Of a stretch of 64,000 nucleotides of DNA, positions 34,596 to 44,887 are shown piece after piece. The position numbers and the translations under genes were made by a program. Within the stretch, counting starts at the first letter, position 1. Each line of letters opens with the position of its first letter. Under the pieces are notes generated by a model, which saw only the letters and a list, made by a program, of their open reading frames with translations, did no database searches and was not told the DNA's origin. Source of the DNA: Hyphomicrobiales bacterium (GTDB taxonomy: Bacteria > Pseudomonadota > Alphaproteobacteria > Rhizobiales > Rhizobiaceae); contig UCOA01000029.1 in the NCBI GenBank assembly GCA_900474095.1, positions 1 to 64,000 of the forward strand. Direction: 5' to 3'.

Positions 34596-35576
34596 GTGCA
34601 GGGCAAGATCGCGCTTGAAGAACATTTCGCCATCCCCGACACACTGCAGGATTCGGCTGGGTTCGTCCCAGGCGACTACTGGACGGAACTTTCCGCCCGC
34701 CTGCTGGACATCCAGGACAAGCGTCTGCGGCTGATGGACGCCAATGGCATTGAGAAGATGATCCTGTCGCTCAACGCGCCTGCCGTACAGGCGATCCCCA
34801 GCAAGGCAAAGGCGCTCGAGATTTCCCAGCGTGCCAACGATTTTCTGGCGGAACAATGCCTCAAGAACCCGAACCGATTCTTGGGATTTGCAGCCCTGCC
34901 GCTGCAGGATCCCGACGCCGCCGCGCAGGAACTGCAGCGTTGCGTGACGACGATGGGTTTCGTCGGTGCACTGGTCAACGGTTTTTCGCAGGAGGGCGAC
35001 GGCTCGACGCCGCTCTATTACGATTTGCCGCAATATCGGCCGTTCTGGGCCGAAGTCGAGAAGCTCAATGTTCCTTTCTATCTGCATCCGCGCAACCCGT
35101 TGCCGCAGGATAGCCGAATCTACGCCGGTCATTCCTGGCTGATGGGGCCGACCTGGGCGTTTGCGCAAGAGACCGCCGTGCATGCGCTGCGCCTTATGGG
35201 TTCCGGACTGTTCGATGAACATCCGGCGCTCCGGATCATCGTCGGTCACATGGGTGAGGGGCTGCCTTACATGATGTGGCGCATCGATAACCGGAATGCA
35301 TGGGTCAAGGTGGAAAAGAGCTATCCGGCCAAGCGGCCAATCGCCGACTATTTCAACCAGAATTTCTATATCACGACGTCGGGAAACTTTCGCACGCAGT
35401 CACTGATCGATGCTATGCTGGAAATCGGCGCGGACCGGATACTGTTCTCGGCCGACTGGCCGTTCGAGAATATCGACCACGCTGCAAACTGGTTCGACAA
35501 CGCCACTATTTCCGAAGCCGACCGTCTGAAGATCGGCCGAAGCAATGCGGTTTCGCTGTTCAAGCTCGATAAATAG
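34596..35576 (+). CDS. graF: Gamma-resorcylate (2,6-dihydroxybenzoate) decarboxylase
   Basis: This 326-residue amidohydrolase-fold decarboxylase releases CO2 from gamma-resorcylate to give resorcinol. Metal ligands are all present at the positions known for the Rhizobium enzyme: Glu8 and His10 in ALEEHF, His164 in FYLHPRN and the Asp of FSADWPFENID near 287. Sequence recalled from the Rhizobium enzyme agrees along its length. It starts at GTG 34596 behind AAAGAGAG. Its presence makes this a resorcylate, not just a resorcinol, pathway. Confidence 0.93.
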   Translation: MQGKIALEEHFAIPDTLQDSAGFVPGDYWTELSARLLDIQDKRLRLMDANGIEKMILSLNAPAVQAIPSKAKALEISQRANDFLAEQCLKNPNRFLGFAALPLQDPDAAAQELQRCVTTMGFVGALVNGFSQEGDGSTPLYYDLPQYRPFWAEVEKLNVPFYLHPRNPLPQDSRIYAGHSWLMGPTWAFAQETAVHALRLMGSGLFDEHPALRIIVGHMGEGLPYMMWRIDNRNAWVKVEKSYPAKRPIADYFNQNFYITTSGNFRTQSLIDAMLEIGADRILFSADWPFENIDHAANWFDNATISEADRLKIGRSNAVSLFKLDK

Positions 35577-35577
35577 T

Positions 35578-36636
35578 ATGGTGACTCCCTTCAGTTACAC
35601 GGCCAGCCCGGCGCAGGTCATCTTCGGCAGCGGCTCCTTGAGCCGTCTGGCCGAAGCTATCACGGGGCAGGGCGGCAAACGCGCCCTGGTCCTCTCGACA
35701 CGACACCAGAAAACGGAGGCGGAACGGATCGCCGCCGCACTTGGACCACTGTCGGTGGGGCTTTTTGCCGATGCCACGATGCACACGCCGGTCAATGTGA
35801 CCGAGCGGGCGATGGAGGCATACAATGCCGCGTGTGCCGATTGCGTGGTCGCGATCGGCGGCGGATCCACGATCGGCCTCGGAAAGGCAATCGCCTATCG
35901 CAATGACGCTCCGCAGATCGTGGTGGCGACGACATACGCGGGTTCCGAAGTCACTCCGATTCTTGGCCAGACGGAGAACGGGCAGAAGACGACGGTCCGC
36001 GGGCCGGGGATACTCCCCGAGGTGGTCATATACGACCCCGAACTGACCCTGGGATTACCAGTTGCCATGAGCGTCAGCAGCGGCCTCAATGCGACGGCGC
36101 ATGCGATCGAAGGTCTCTATGCAAGGGATCGCAACCCGATTTCGTCGATGATGGCCGTAGAGGGCCTGCGGGCGCTGAAACAGGCGTTACCGCAAATCGT
36201 CAGAACGCCTGGCGAGATCGAGGCGCGGAGCGAAGCACTTTATGGCTCATGGCTATGCGGAACGGTGCTCGGGGCCGTCGGAATGGCTCTGCATCACAAG
36301 CTATGCCACACGCTGGGGGGGAGTTTCGACTTGCCGCATGCGGAAACCCATGCGGTTATTCTTCCCCATTCGGCCGCCTACAACTCTGTGGCTGCAGCGG
36401 ATGCGTTGAAGCCCGCCGCCGATCTTTTCGGAGGATCGCTGGGTGCTGGACTTTACGATTTTGCCGCTTCGATCGGTGCCCCCATGGCGCTGCGCGACCT
36501 CGGCATGAAGGAGTCGGATCTGGATCGGGCAGCGGAAATCGCCGCCTTGAACCCCTACTGGAACCCGCGCCCAATCGAACGGGACGCTATCCGGGTTTTG
36601 CTGCAGAGTGCCTGGGAGGGCACCCGACCGCTTTAA
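35578..36636 (+). CDS. graC: Maleylacetate reductase
   Basis: This 352-residue iron-type alcohol dehydrogenase-fold enzyme reduces maleylacetate to 3-oxoadipate with NAD(P)H. Visible are GGGSTIGLGKAIA (cofactor), TTYAGSEVTPI, LGLPVAMSVSSGLNATAHAIE and the His-rich GMALHHKLCHTLGGSFDLPHAETHAVILPH stretch typical of this branch. The ATG at 35578 lies one base after the graF stop; earlier in-frame codons are inside graF. Confidence 0.92.
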   Translation: MVTPFSYTASPAQVIFGSGSLSRLAEAITGQGGKRALVLSTRHQKTEAERIAAALGPLSVGLFADATMHTPVNVTERAMEAYNAACADCVVAIGGGSTIGLGKAIAYRNDAPQIVVATTYAGSEVTPILGQTENGQKTTVRGPGILPEVVIYDPELTLGLPVAMSVSSGLNATAHAIEGLYARDRNPISSMMAVEGLRALKQALPQIVRTPGEIEARSEALYGSWLCGTVLGAVGMALHHKLCHTLGGSFDLPHAETHAVILPHSAAYNSVAAADALKPAADLFGGSLGAGLYDFAASIGAPMALRDLGMKESDLDRAAEIAALNPYWNPRPIERDAIRVLLQSAWEGTRPL

Positions 36637-36656
36637 AGTATTTGGAGGAGGGCCGC

Positions 36657-37574
36657 GTGCCTGAATATTTCAGTGAAGAAAGATCCGTGGAAGTCGTCAA
36701 TTCGCGGATGGGAGACGGCATAAATCCGCGATTGGCCCAAGTCATGGCGTCGCTCGTCAGGCATCTACACGCCTTTGCCAAGGATATCAGCCTGAGCCAG
36801 GAAGAGTGGGATCTGGCGATAGGGTTCCTGACCCGGACCGGCCATCTCTGTCACGACGAGCGTCAGGAGTTTATCCTGCTCAGCGATACGTTGGGGTTTT
36901 CGATGCTGGTCGACGCAATCAACAACCGCCGTCCGGCTGGAGCAACCCAGAATACGGTGTTGGGTCCATTTCACGTGGAAGGCGCGCCCGTAAGGGAAAT
37001 GGGAGACAACATCTCGCTCGACGGCAAGGGTGAGAGCTGTCTCTTTGTCGGGCGGGTGCTGGATCTCGACGGCAATCCGATAGAGGGGGCACGGATCGAT
37101 GTGTGGTCGGACAATTCCGATGGTTTCTACGACGTCCAACAGCCGAACATTCAGCCGAAGTGGAACAACAGGGGTATTTTCGTTACCGGCGCGGATGGCG
37201 TCTACAGCTTCGTCGGCATAAAGCCGGTTTCCTATCCCATCCCCGACGACGGCCCGGTAGGGCAGATGTTGGCCTGTCTTGGTCGCCACCCCTATCGCCC
37301 GGCGCACACTCATTATCTGGTCACCGCCGAGGGCTATCAAAAGCTTGTGACCCACAGTTTTGTAGGCGATGATCCCTATCTGGAATCCGATACGGTCTTC
37401 GGTGTGAAGAGCAGCCTTGTCGCGCCGTTCCAGCGGATTGAGGGTTCGACGATCTGGCGTTCCGATTTCGACTTCGTCCTCACCCCAAAGGATCTGACGC
37501 AAGGATCGTTGCCCGCTATGCTGTATCCGATCTGCAAAAGTGACTCGCTTGCCTTCAATGGAACTCCTCCTTAA
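36657..37574 (+). CDS. graB: Hydroxyquinol 1,2-dioxygenase
   Basis: This 305-residue intradiol dioxygenase opens hydroxyquinol to maleylacetate. The non-haem Fe(III) ligands are Tyr158 (DGFYDVQ), Tyr193 (SYPIPDDGP), His217 and His219 (RPAHTHYLV). An N-terminal helical linker domain mediates dimerisation (about 1-100). The GTG start at 36657 has TTGGAGGAGGGCC upstream; the open frame reaches back to 36249 inside graC, but that part is a shadow. It is the last gra gene seen; an equivalent of graE was not found. Confidence 0.92.
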   Translation: MPEYFSEERSVEVVNSRMGDGINPRLAQVMASLVRHLHAFAKDISLSQEEWDLAIGFLTRTGHLCHDERQEFILLSDTLGFSMLVDAINNRRPAGATQNTVLGPFHVEGAPVREMGDNISLDGKGESCLFVGRVLDLDGNPIEGARIDVWSDNSDGFYDVQQPNIQPKWNNRGIFVTGADGVYSFVGIKPVSYPIPDDGPVGQMLACLGRHPYRPAHTHYLVTAEGYQKLVTHSFVGDDPYLESDTVFGVKSSLVAPFQRIEGSTIWRSDFDFVLTPKDLTQGSLPAMLYPICKSDSLAFNGTPP

Positions 37575-37613
37575 TCCCGGCACACAACGTAATCGGGTCA
37601 AGGCAACCCAGCC

Positions 37614-38309
37614 TCACTGTGTGGCGGCAGTACTACGGCGTCTCAAAGACTGAACGATTTCCGCCAGGATTGCTATCGCGATTTCTGCCGGACCGATCGC
37701 GCCGATATCAAGGCCGATTGGACCACGAATCCTCCCGAGATCGGCGGCGCTGAACCCGTTCGCTGCGAGGCGCTGCAAACGCAAAGAATGCGACTTGCGG
37801 CCCCCGAGTGCGCCGACATAGAAACAGCCGGCTCGTAGAGCCTCGGCGACGGGAAAGTCGTCGATCTTCTGGTCATGAGCCAGAGCGACGAGCGCCGTGC
37901 AGGCATCCAGCGGGCGTGTTGAAAACACCTCGTCTGGCCAGTCCGAGCAGAGCTCTATGTTTGGGAAACGCTGCGGAGTGGCGAAGGCCGTCCGCGGATC
38001 AATAACGCGAATGGCGAAACCGGCAAGTTGCGCCATTTGCGCCAACACCTGACCGAGATGCGCCGCGCCGATGATGACGATTTGCGGCGGTGGTACCTGA
38101 ACATCGATAAAATATGTTCGGCCTGCAATTTCTGAGGACCCCGACTTGCCCGAACGGAATGCGGTCAACACCGGCACAGCAAGGAGAGGGTCGCACGCTT
38201 CACCCTCAACGACGATGCTGTCATGGCCTCCATGCAGATCGGTAATCCGCAACACTGTCTGGCGCTGATGACGCGCCGTGTTCAGCCGCCTTAGATCGTC
38301 CAGTTTCAT
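37614..38309 (-). CDS. XdhC-family molybdoenzyme maturation protein, C-terminal part
   Basis: This 231-residue protein corresponds to the second half of XdhC/CoxI. It has a Rossmann-type core (PPPQIVIIGAAHLGQVLAQMAQLAGF and VIDPRTAF) and the family end with HDQKIDDFPVAEAL, YVGALGGRKSH and IRGPIGLDIGAIGPAEIAIAILAE. XdhC proteins insert sulfurated molybdenum cofactor into enzymes of the xanthine oxidase family; the only such enzyme here is nicotinate dehydrogenase. It overlaps the N-terminal partner by one base (TAATG), so the two halves are made together as separate chains. Confidence 0.85.
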   Translation of the reverse strand: MKLDDLRRLNTARHQRQTVLRITDLHGGHDSIVVEGEACDPLLAVPVLTAFRSGKSGSSEIAGRTYFIDVQVPPPQIVIIGAAHLGQVLAQMAQLAGFAIRVIDPRTAFATPQRFPNIELCSDWPDEVFSTRPLDACTALVALAHDQKIDDFPVAEALRAGCFYVGALGGRKSHSLRLQRLAANGFSAADLGRIRGPIGLDIGAIGPAEIAIAILAEIVQSLRRRSTAATQ

Positions 38310-38638
38310 TAAACCAGGCTTTCAATATAGATACGGATACGTCCACCGCAGGAAAGTCCCACACTCCATGCCCTTTCGTCGGAAACTCCAAATTCAAGGG
38401 TTTTTGCCGTACCGCTGTCAATGACTTCCGCTGCCTCGCTGATTACCTCGCTTTCGACACATCCTCCCGAGACCGAACCCTCGAAATTTGCGTCACGGTC
38501 GATCACGAGATGGCTGCCCGGCGGGCAAGGGGCCGATCCCCATGTCTCGATGACGGTCGCGATCGCAACTTGGCGGCCAGTGACTCTCCATACTTCCGCC
38601 GTCGTCAACGGATCATGCGGGAACGATGCATCTGCCAT
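38309..38638 (-). CDS. XdhC-family protein, N-terminal part
   Basis: This 109-residue protein matches the first domain of XdhC/CoxI: VAIATVIETWGSAPCPPGSHLVI, GSVSGGCVESEVI (with the conserved Cys thought to hold the cofactor sulfur) and FGVSDERAWSVGLSCGGRIRIYIE. In most XdhC proteins this is fused to the Rossmann part; here it is a separate gene directly upstream of it. The gap to nicR upstream is 180 bases, with nothing evident in it. Confidence 0.85.
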   Translation of the reverse strand: MADASFPHDPLTTAEVWRVTGRQVAIATVIETWGSAPCPPGSHLVIDRDANFEGSVSGGCVESEVISEAAEVIDSGTAKTLEFGVSDERAWSVGLSCGGRIRIYIESLV

Positions 38639-38818
38639 CCAAGCGTCTCCGTCAGGTCTTTAAGATCCTACTTCCCGCTATACCCAAATATGAAGGGAAT
38701 GTTTTCTGCGGCGCGGTTCCCGCCAAAATGGAACTGCGTTTATTAGTGGTTTTATAGAACCGGACTCCCGATTTCAGCTCCATAGCGCCGCACCAGTCCT
38801 ATTTTTCTGTGAATGTCG

Positions 38819-39283
38819 TCAAACGTCGTCATCCTCGGAGACCTTGCGCAGGAGGTAGAGCAGTGCGACACGTTCCGCCGGATTGAGCTTTTTCATGGTC
38901 AGTTCGGTGATCAGGTGCGCCTTCGGGTACATATCGTCCAACACGGCTTGCCCGGCCGGCAAGAGCGACATGATCACCTTTCGGCCGTCCTGCTTGTCCT
39001 TGGAAATATCGATCAGGCCACGCGCCTTCAGGCGATCGATGATGCCTCTGATCGTTGCCTGGTCCACCGCCGTCGATTTCACCAGTTCGGCCTGCGAACT
39101 CGGTCCATTGTCACGGAGTGCGCACAGCGTGACGAACTGGACTGACGTCAGATGAGGATCGCTGGCGTTTTCCTGGAAGATCGCAAGATGCTTCTGGTAG
39201 GCCTTGCGCATGAGATGGCCGACCTGCTGGGTGAAGGCGTAGCTGTCCGGCGGAATGTCCTGCTTGTCGTTTTCGTCTGTCAT
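38819..39283 (-). CDS. nicR: MarR-family regulator of nicotinate genes
   Basis: This 154-residue MarR protein has the wing-helix core HLTSVQFVTLCALRDNGPSSQAELVKSTAVDQATIRGIIDRLKARGLI and KDKQDGRKVIMSLLPAG. In Pseudomonas, NicR represses the nicC and nicX operons and is released by 6-hydroxynicotinate. The start at 39283 follows TTTGAGGATGGG; a longer frame to 39367 has no ribosome site. It is last in the nicC-D-E-F-X-R order. A related MarR gene lies at 55633. Confidence 0.85.
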   Translation of the reverse strand: MTDENDKQDIPPDSYAFTQQVGHLMRKAYQKHLAIFQENASDPHLTSVQFVTLCALRDNGPSSQAELVKSTAVDQATIRGIIDRLKARGLIDISKDKQDGRKVIMSLLPAGQAVLDDMYPKAHLITELTMKKLNPAERVALLYLLRKVSEDDDV

Positions 39284-39485
39284 CCCATCCTCAAATCGGA
39301 TCTTGTCAAGGCATCTGCAACTATGGCTCAGGACGACCCGAATGGAAGCGATAAGACGGAAGCGCACACAAACCGGTCTAACCGCTCCGCCCCATGGCGG
39401 GGAGGAGCATATCGGGCGTTGCGGCAGTCCTTAAATCGGAATCGGTCGAAGGACAATTCCCAGCCTTTCAGATGGCGGCTGCGGA

Positions 39486-40514
39486 CTACTTGAAGACGTG
39501 CTGCATTTCCTTGACGGCAATGTCGCCGTCGAGGACCATTGGTTCGTCGTCGAGAAAGAGTGAGCAATTGCGCATCGGGATATCCAGATGGCAAGCGGTG
39601 TCGTTCGGTCCGCCGAGTTCGTTGTTCGGTCCGGTGGAGAACATCACATTGCCGTAGAAGGAGCGCAGCTCCATGCCCATGCCACCGCCAAAGTCGCACA
39701 GGCCGTGCCAGTTGGCGCGATGGTCGAGACCCCAGCCGACATGGCTCATGCCCATGCCGCGCGGATCGTTGAAGGTCTTCATGTAGGACCTGATCAGATC
39801 GGCCTCGAGGCCGCCTCGGATATCCTGGATGAAGCCCTTTTCGATCGTGTAGATCACCGGCTCGCGGACATAGATGTTGAGCGGCAGCAGCACGTCGCCC
39901 GGCGCAAGCACGATCTGGCCGTCGACGCCGTCGTCCGCGGCACCGGAGAAGACGAACGCGGCTGGCCAGTGGTCCCAGCGGCCCGGCTCATCTGTCGCGC
40001 CATACTCGCCGATCGTCGGGTAGACGCCCATCTTGTAGACGACGTCGGTGCCAGCCTTGCTGGTAATCCGCATCGTTTTGGCCTTCTTCATGTATTCCAC
40101 GCCGACTTCGACGCGTTCACGAAGCTGCTTGGTCGGCATCAGGCGCGCAAGCAAGGGCGCAGGTTCAACTGCAGTGAGCACGCGTGCGCCAGCCGCCTGG
40201 ATCGCCATCTGTTCGGGGCTGAACAGAAGGAAGATCAGGTCGACCACCATGTCTGCCTTTTTCAGGGCTTCGACGGCGTCTGGATTTCCGGCAAGTCCGG
40301 TCTGGCCGACGGCCCAGCTACCATCGCCCGGAAGCGGCGCGGGCAGGCGCACGTGATACATGCGGGCACCGAGCCGCTGGCCGGCGGCCAGGAAGGCGTC
40401 GGCATAGTCGAGGCGCTCGTCGCCCTGCGAGAGCACGACGACCTTTTCGCCTTCATGGACGCCGCTCTGCTTCAGTTGCTCCAGGCACAGTTCCGTGAAT
40501 ACACTTCTATCCAT
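39486..40514 (-). CDS. nicX: 2,5-dihydroxypyridine 5,6-dioxygenase
   Basis: This 342-residue non-haem Fe(II) extradiol-type enzyme cleaves 2,5-dihydroxypyridine to N-formylmaleamate. The iron ligands are visible as His265 in GLDHRANWH, and His309 with Asp311 in ACHLDIPM, matching NicX of Pseudomonas. GGTGWGLDH-like surroundings (SHVGWGLDH) are conserved. It sits between nicF and nicR. The 200-base gap to nicR contains a GC-rich imperfect inverted repeat around 39385-39405. Confidence 0.93.
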   Translation of the reverse strand: MDRSVFTELCLEQLKQSGVHEGEKVVVLSQGDERLDYADAFLAAGQRLGARMYHVRLPAPLPGDGSWAVGQTGLAGNPDAVEALKKADMVVDLIFLLFSPEQMAIQAAGARVLTAVEPAPLLARLMPTKQLRERVEVGVEYMKKAKTMRITSKAGTDVVYKMGVYPTIGEYGATDEPGRWDHWPAAFVFSGAADDGVDGQIVLAPGDVLLPLNIYVREPVIYTIEKGFIQDIRGGLEADLIRSYMKTFNDPRGMGMSHVGWGLDHRANWHGLCDFGGGMGMELRSFYGNVMFSTGPNNELGGPNDTACHLDIPMRNCSLFLDDEPMVLDGDIAVKEMQHVFK

Positions 40515-40570
40515 TTTATCGGTCCTCTGGTTGGCTGTCTTGTTCGGGTTCGTAACGCTGCTTCAAAAGG

Positions 40571-41209
40571 CTAGAGACATGCCTTCTCCGGTACGAAGGC
40601 GGTGATTGCCTCCTCGCGCGAGACGACGTCGCCGTATTTACTGTCGATATCGAAGAGATTGGCGTTGTGCGGGTCTGGATGGCGGTCGCCGACGCAGTCG
40701 CGCACGACGATCGTGCGGAAGCCGTACTGGACGGCATCCACTGCACTGGCGCGGATGCAGCCGCTTGTCGAGCATCCGGCAAGCACGACCGTGTCGATGC
40801 CCTGCGCGTGAAGATGCGAGGCAAGGCTGGTGCCGAAGAATGCGCTGGCATACTGCTTGACGACGACAAGCTCGCCGGCCGCTGGTTCGACGCCCTCGCA
40901 GAACTCCGCAAGCACGTTGCCCTCGACCATCGCCTTCATGACCGGCGCCTTCTTTACCCACATGCCGCCATCGGCGCAGTTTTTGGCGAGATAGAGAATG
41001 CGCGTATGGATCACCGGGATGCCGGCCTTGCGGGCAGCATCTAGAAGTGCTGGCGTGTTGGCGACGGCCTCGACGACGCCGGGCGCATAGAGCGGCGCGC
41101 CTTCCACCGTATAGGCCTTCAGAAAATCGACGACGAGCAGGGCCGGGCGCTGGCCGAAGCCGATGCGGTTGCCCCAGACACCTTGATAATTGGCTTCGGC
41201 ACTGTCCAT
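40571..41209 (-). CDS. nicF: Maleamate amidohydrolase
   Basis: This 212-residue isochorismatase-fold amidase converts maleamate to maleate and ammonia. The triad is Asp in LLVVDFLKAY, a Lys near KKAPVMKAM and Cys in LAGCSTSGCIRAS. The start at 41209 has GAGGAGAAC upstream; the frame reaches back to 41278 but without a site. Its length equals that of Pseudomonas NicF. Confidence 0.9.
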   Translation of the reverse strand: MDSAEANYQGVWGNRIGFGQRPALLVVDFLKAYTVEGAPLYAPGVVEAVANTPALLDAARKAGIPVIHTRILYLAKNCADGGMWVKKAPVMKAMVEGNVLAEFCEGVEPAAGELVVVKQYASAFFGTSLASHLHAQGIDTVVLAGCSTSGCIRASAVDAVQYGFRTIVVRDCVGDRHPDPHNANLFDIDSKYGDVVSREEAITAFVPEKACL

Positions 41210-41222
41210 CGCTCTGTTCTCC

Positions 41223-41975
41223 TCAGTAAGCGCCGGACAGCAGCGCGCCGGCGCCGGGCGCGATGGCTTCCAATCCAAGGGATTTCAGCATGCAATAGGT
41301 CGTCGCGACGGCGGCGGTGAGGACCGGCTTGCCGGTCATCGCCTCGACCTTGGCGATCACCGGCAGCGACGGCATCTGCACGCAAGCCGACAGAACGATG
41401 ACATCGACATCGGTAAGATCCAGGGTCTGGACGATGGCCGGCAGGTTTTCCGGGTCGTGGCGGGCGACATCGAGATTGTCGGGAATTTCGAGCGCCCGCC
41501 AATCCGTCACCTCAAAACCCTCTTCGCGTATGTAGTTCACGACGAGTTCGGTGAGAGGCTTCATGTACGGCGCGACGACGACAATCCTTTTGGCCCTCAT
41601 CACCTTCAGGCCTTCGATCAGCGCCCCAGCGCTGGTGACGACCGGAATGTTCGTTTCGTTTTCCTGGGTGCGGCTGGTCAGGCGTTTTTCCGACTGGCGG
41701 TGATAGCCGAGGCCCATCGCCATGATGGCAACGAGGCAGGCATATCCAAGGACATCGACGCGGGCGTCGGAAAGCTCGACCGCACACCGGTCGGATTCGG
41801 CGTCCATTGCCGCCAGTTCTTCCTTCACCACCTTCTTCATGCGCATGCGGCTGGAATGGAAGGTGAAGCGCTCCGGCCGGATCATCTGGCGGGCCATCAG
41901 CATCGCCGGAATTTCCGTCTCCATCGTGGTGTTGGAACTCGGCACGATCTGGCCGATACGATAGGGTTTCTGCAC
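41223..41975 (-). CDS. nicE: Maleate cis-trans isomerase
   Basis: This 250-residue Asp/Glu-racemase-fold enzyme converts maleate to fumarate, the end product entering the citric acid cycle. The two active-site cysteines are in LGYACLVAIMAMG (Cys80) and VLSACVQMPSLP (near 198), and VPSSNTTMETEIPAML at the start is characteristic. Gaps to neighbours are 13 bases to nicF and 92 bases to nicD. Confidence 0.92.
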   Translation of the reverse strand: MQKPYRIGQIVPSSNTTMETEIPAMLMARQMIRPERFTFHSSRMRMKKVVKEELAAMDAESDRCAVELSDARVDVLGYACLVAIMAMGLGYHRQSEKRLTSRTQENETNIPVVTSAGALIEGLKVMRAKRIVVVAPYMKPLTELVVNYIREEGFEVTDWRALEIPDNLDVARHDPENLPAIVQTLDLTDVDVIVLSACVQMPSLPVIAKVEAMTGKPVLTAAVATTYCMLKSLGLEAIAPGAGALLSGAY

Positions 41976-42067
41976 GGATCTGCTCCTTTGATGACGGATC
42001 GGAAATGTGCCACACGGCTCTGGTGGCGGCCATAAAAATGGCGGGCCATAAGACCCGCCACCAGCGT

Positions 42068-44049
<1,982 letters not shown>

Positions 44050-44065
44050 TCAAGACCGGCATATT

Positions 44066-44079
44066 AAGCGTATACGCTT
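44066..44079. promoter_or_regulatory. Perfect palindrome before nicC
   Basis: AAGCGTATACGCTT is a perfect 14-bp palindrome 65 bases upstream of nicC. A copy with one mismatch lies at 44196-44209 on the nicA side of the same 355-base divergent region. It is the best candidate operator for NicR. Confidence 0.65.
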
Positions 44080-44195
44080 TAAAACGCAAGGGTAAAGTGA
44101 ACGTAGAATAACGAGAAAGCTGCCTAAATTTGCTGCGATACGGCGTATAATCGATGGATATTTGATCACAGATTCTCGTTGCAAGGAAGCATATA

Positions 44196-44209
44196 AAGCG
44201 TATACACTT
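44196..44209. promoter_or_regulatory. Second copy of the nic palindrome, nicA side
   Basis: AAGCGTATACACTT differs from the site at 44066 at one base. It is 148 bases before the nicA start. The sequence between the two copies is AT-rich and includes GCGTATAAT near 44143, a plausible -10 element. No other gene is evident between 44002 and 44356. Confidence 0.6.
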
Positions 44210-44356
44210 GTTAAATCGAAAGACGCTGCCATTGGCCGTGGCCGATGGCGCGACACGAGCGGGGAGCTTCATGTTGTTCATTGCCAAGCGCAGCCGTAGA
44301 CGTCAGGTGGACAACGCCGGTGATCGCTCTGTTTATCCCGCGCTCGGGTCAACACG

Positions 44357-44887
44357 ATGACGAAGACGTCCCCGCCCTCGCTATTTTCTCTGACGGTCAA
44401 CGGCAGGAATGTGGTCGTCGAGGCCGATCCCAAGACTCCGCTGCTTTACATTCTGCGTAATGATCTCGAGCTTAATGGACCGAAATACGGATGCGGTCTC
44501 GGCGAATGCGGAGCCTGCTGCATCCTCATCGACGGACGCGCGGTGCGCGCGTGTACGATCCCGATCGCGGCGGTTGCCAAGCGGGCCATCACCACGCTTG
44601 AAGGGCTTGGTGATGGGGACCATCTCCATCCGGTGCAGCAGGCCTTCATCGAGGAATCCGCGGCACAGTGCGGGTATTGTCTCAATGGGATGATCATCAG
44701 TTCGGTCGCATTGCTGAACTGCAATCCTGATCCTCAGGAGGCCGATATCCGCGAGGCGCTGCGCCATAACCTTTGCCGCTGCGGCACCCATATCGAAATC
44801 CTCGCTGCCGTCCGCAAGGCTGTCGTCCTATCCAAGGCCGCTTCATCCGCCAGCGCCCTTTCCGCCGTTTCGGAGACAAAAGCATGA
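44357..44887 (+). CDS. nicA: Nicotinate dehydrogenase, small [2Fe-2S] subunit
   Basis: This 176-residue CoxS-type protein carries two [2Fe-2S] clusters. The plant-ferredoxin cluster uses Cys46, 51, 54 and 66 (YGCGLGECGACCILIDG...RAC); the second uses Cys105, 108, 140 and 142 (CGYC...LCRCG). It passes electrons from the molybdenum centre in NicB to the haems. A tail of about 20 Ala/Ser-rich residues follows the domain. Its stop overlaps the nicB start (ATGA). Confidence 0.93.
   Translation: MTKTSPPSLFSLTVNGRNVVVEADPKTPLLYILRNDLELNGPKYGCGLGECGACCILIDGRAVRACTIPIAAVAKRAITTLEGLGDGDHLHPVQQAFIEESAAQCGYCLNGMIISSVALLNCNPDPQEADIREALRHNLCRCGTHIEILAAVRKAVVLSKAASSASALSAVSETKA

Noticed and set aside
36249-36656. 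Long N-terminal extension of the hydroxyquinol dioxygenase
   Set aside because: It lies inside graC in another frame; the GTG at 36657 has a strong ribosome site and gives the usual family length.
39385-39405. GC-rich inverted repeat as the terminator of nicX
   Set aside because: The stem is imperfect and no T run follows in the direction of nicX transcription, so I did not list it as a terminator.
44773-44883. Upstream extension of nicB
   Set aside because: These codons overlap nicA; the ATG at 44884, overlapping the nicA stop as ATGA, gives the normal N-terminus.
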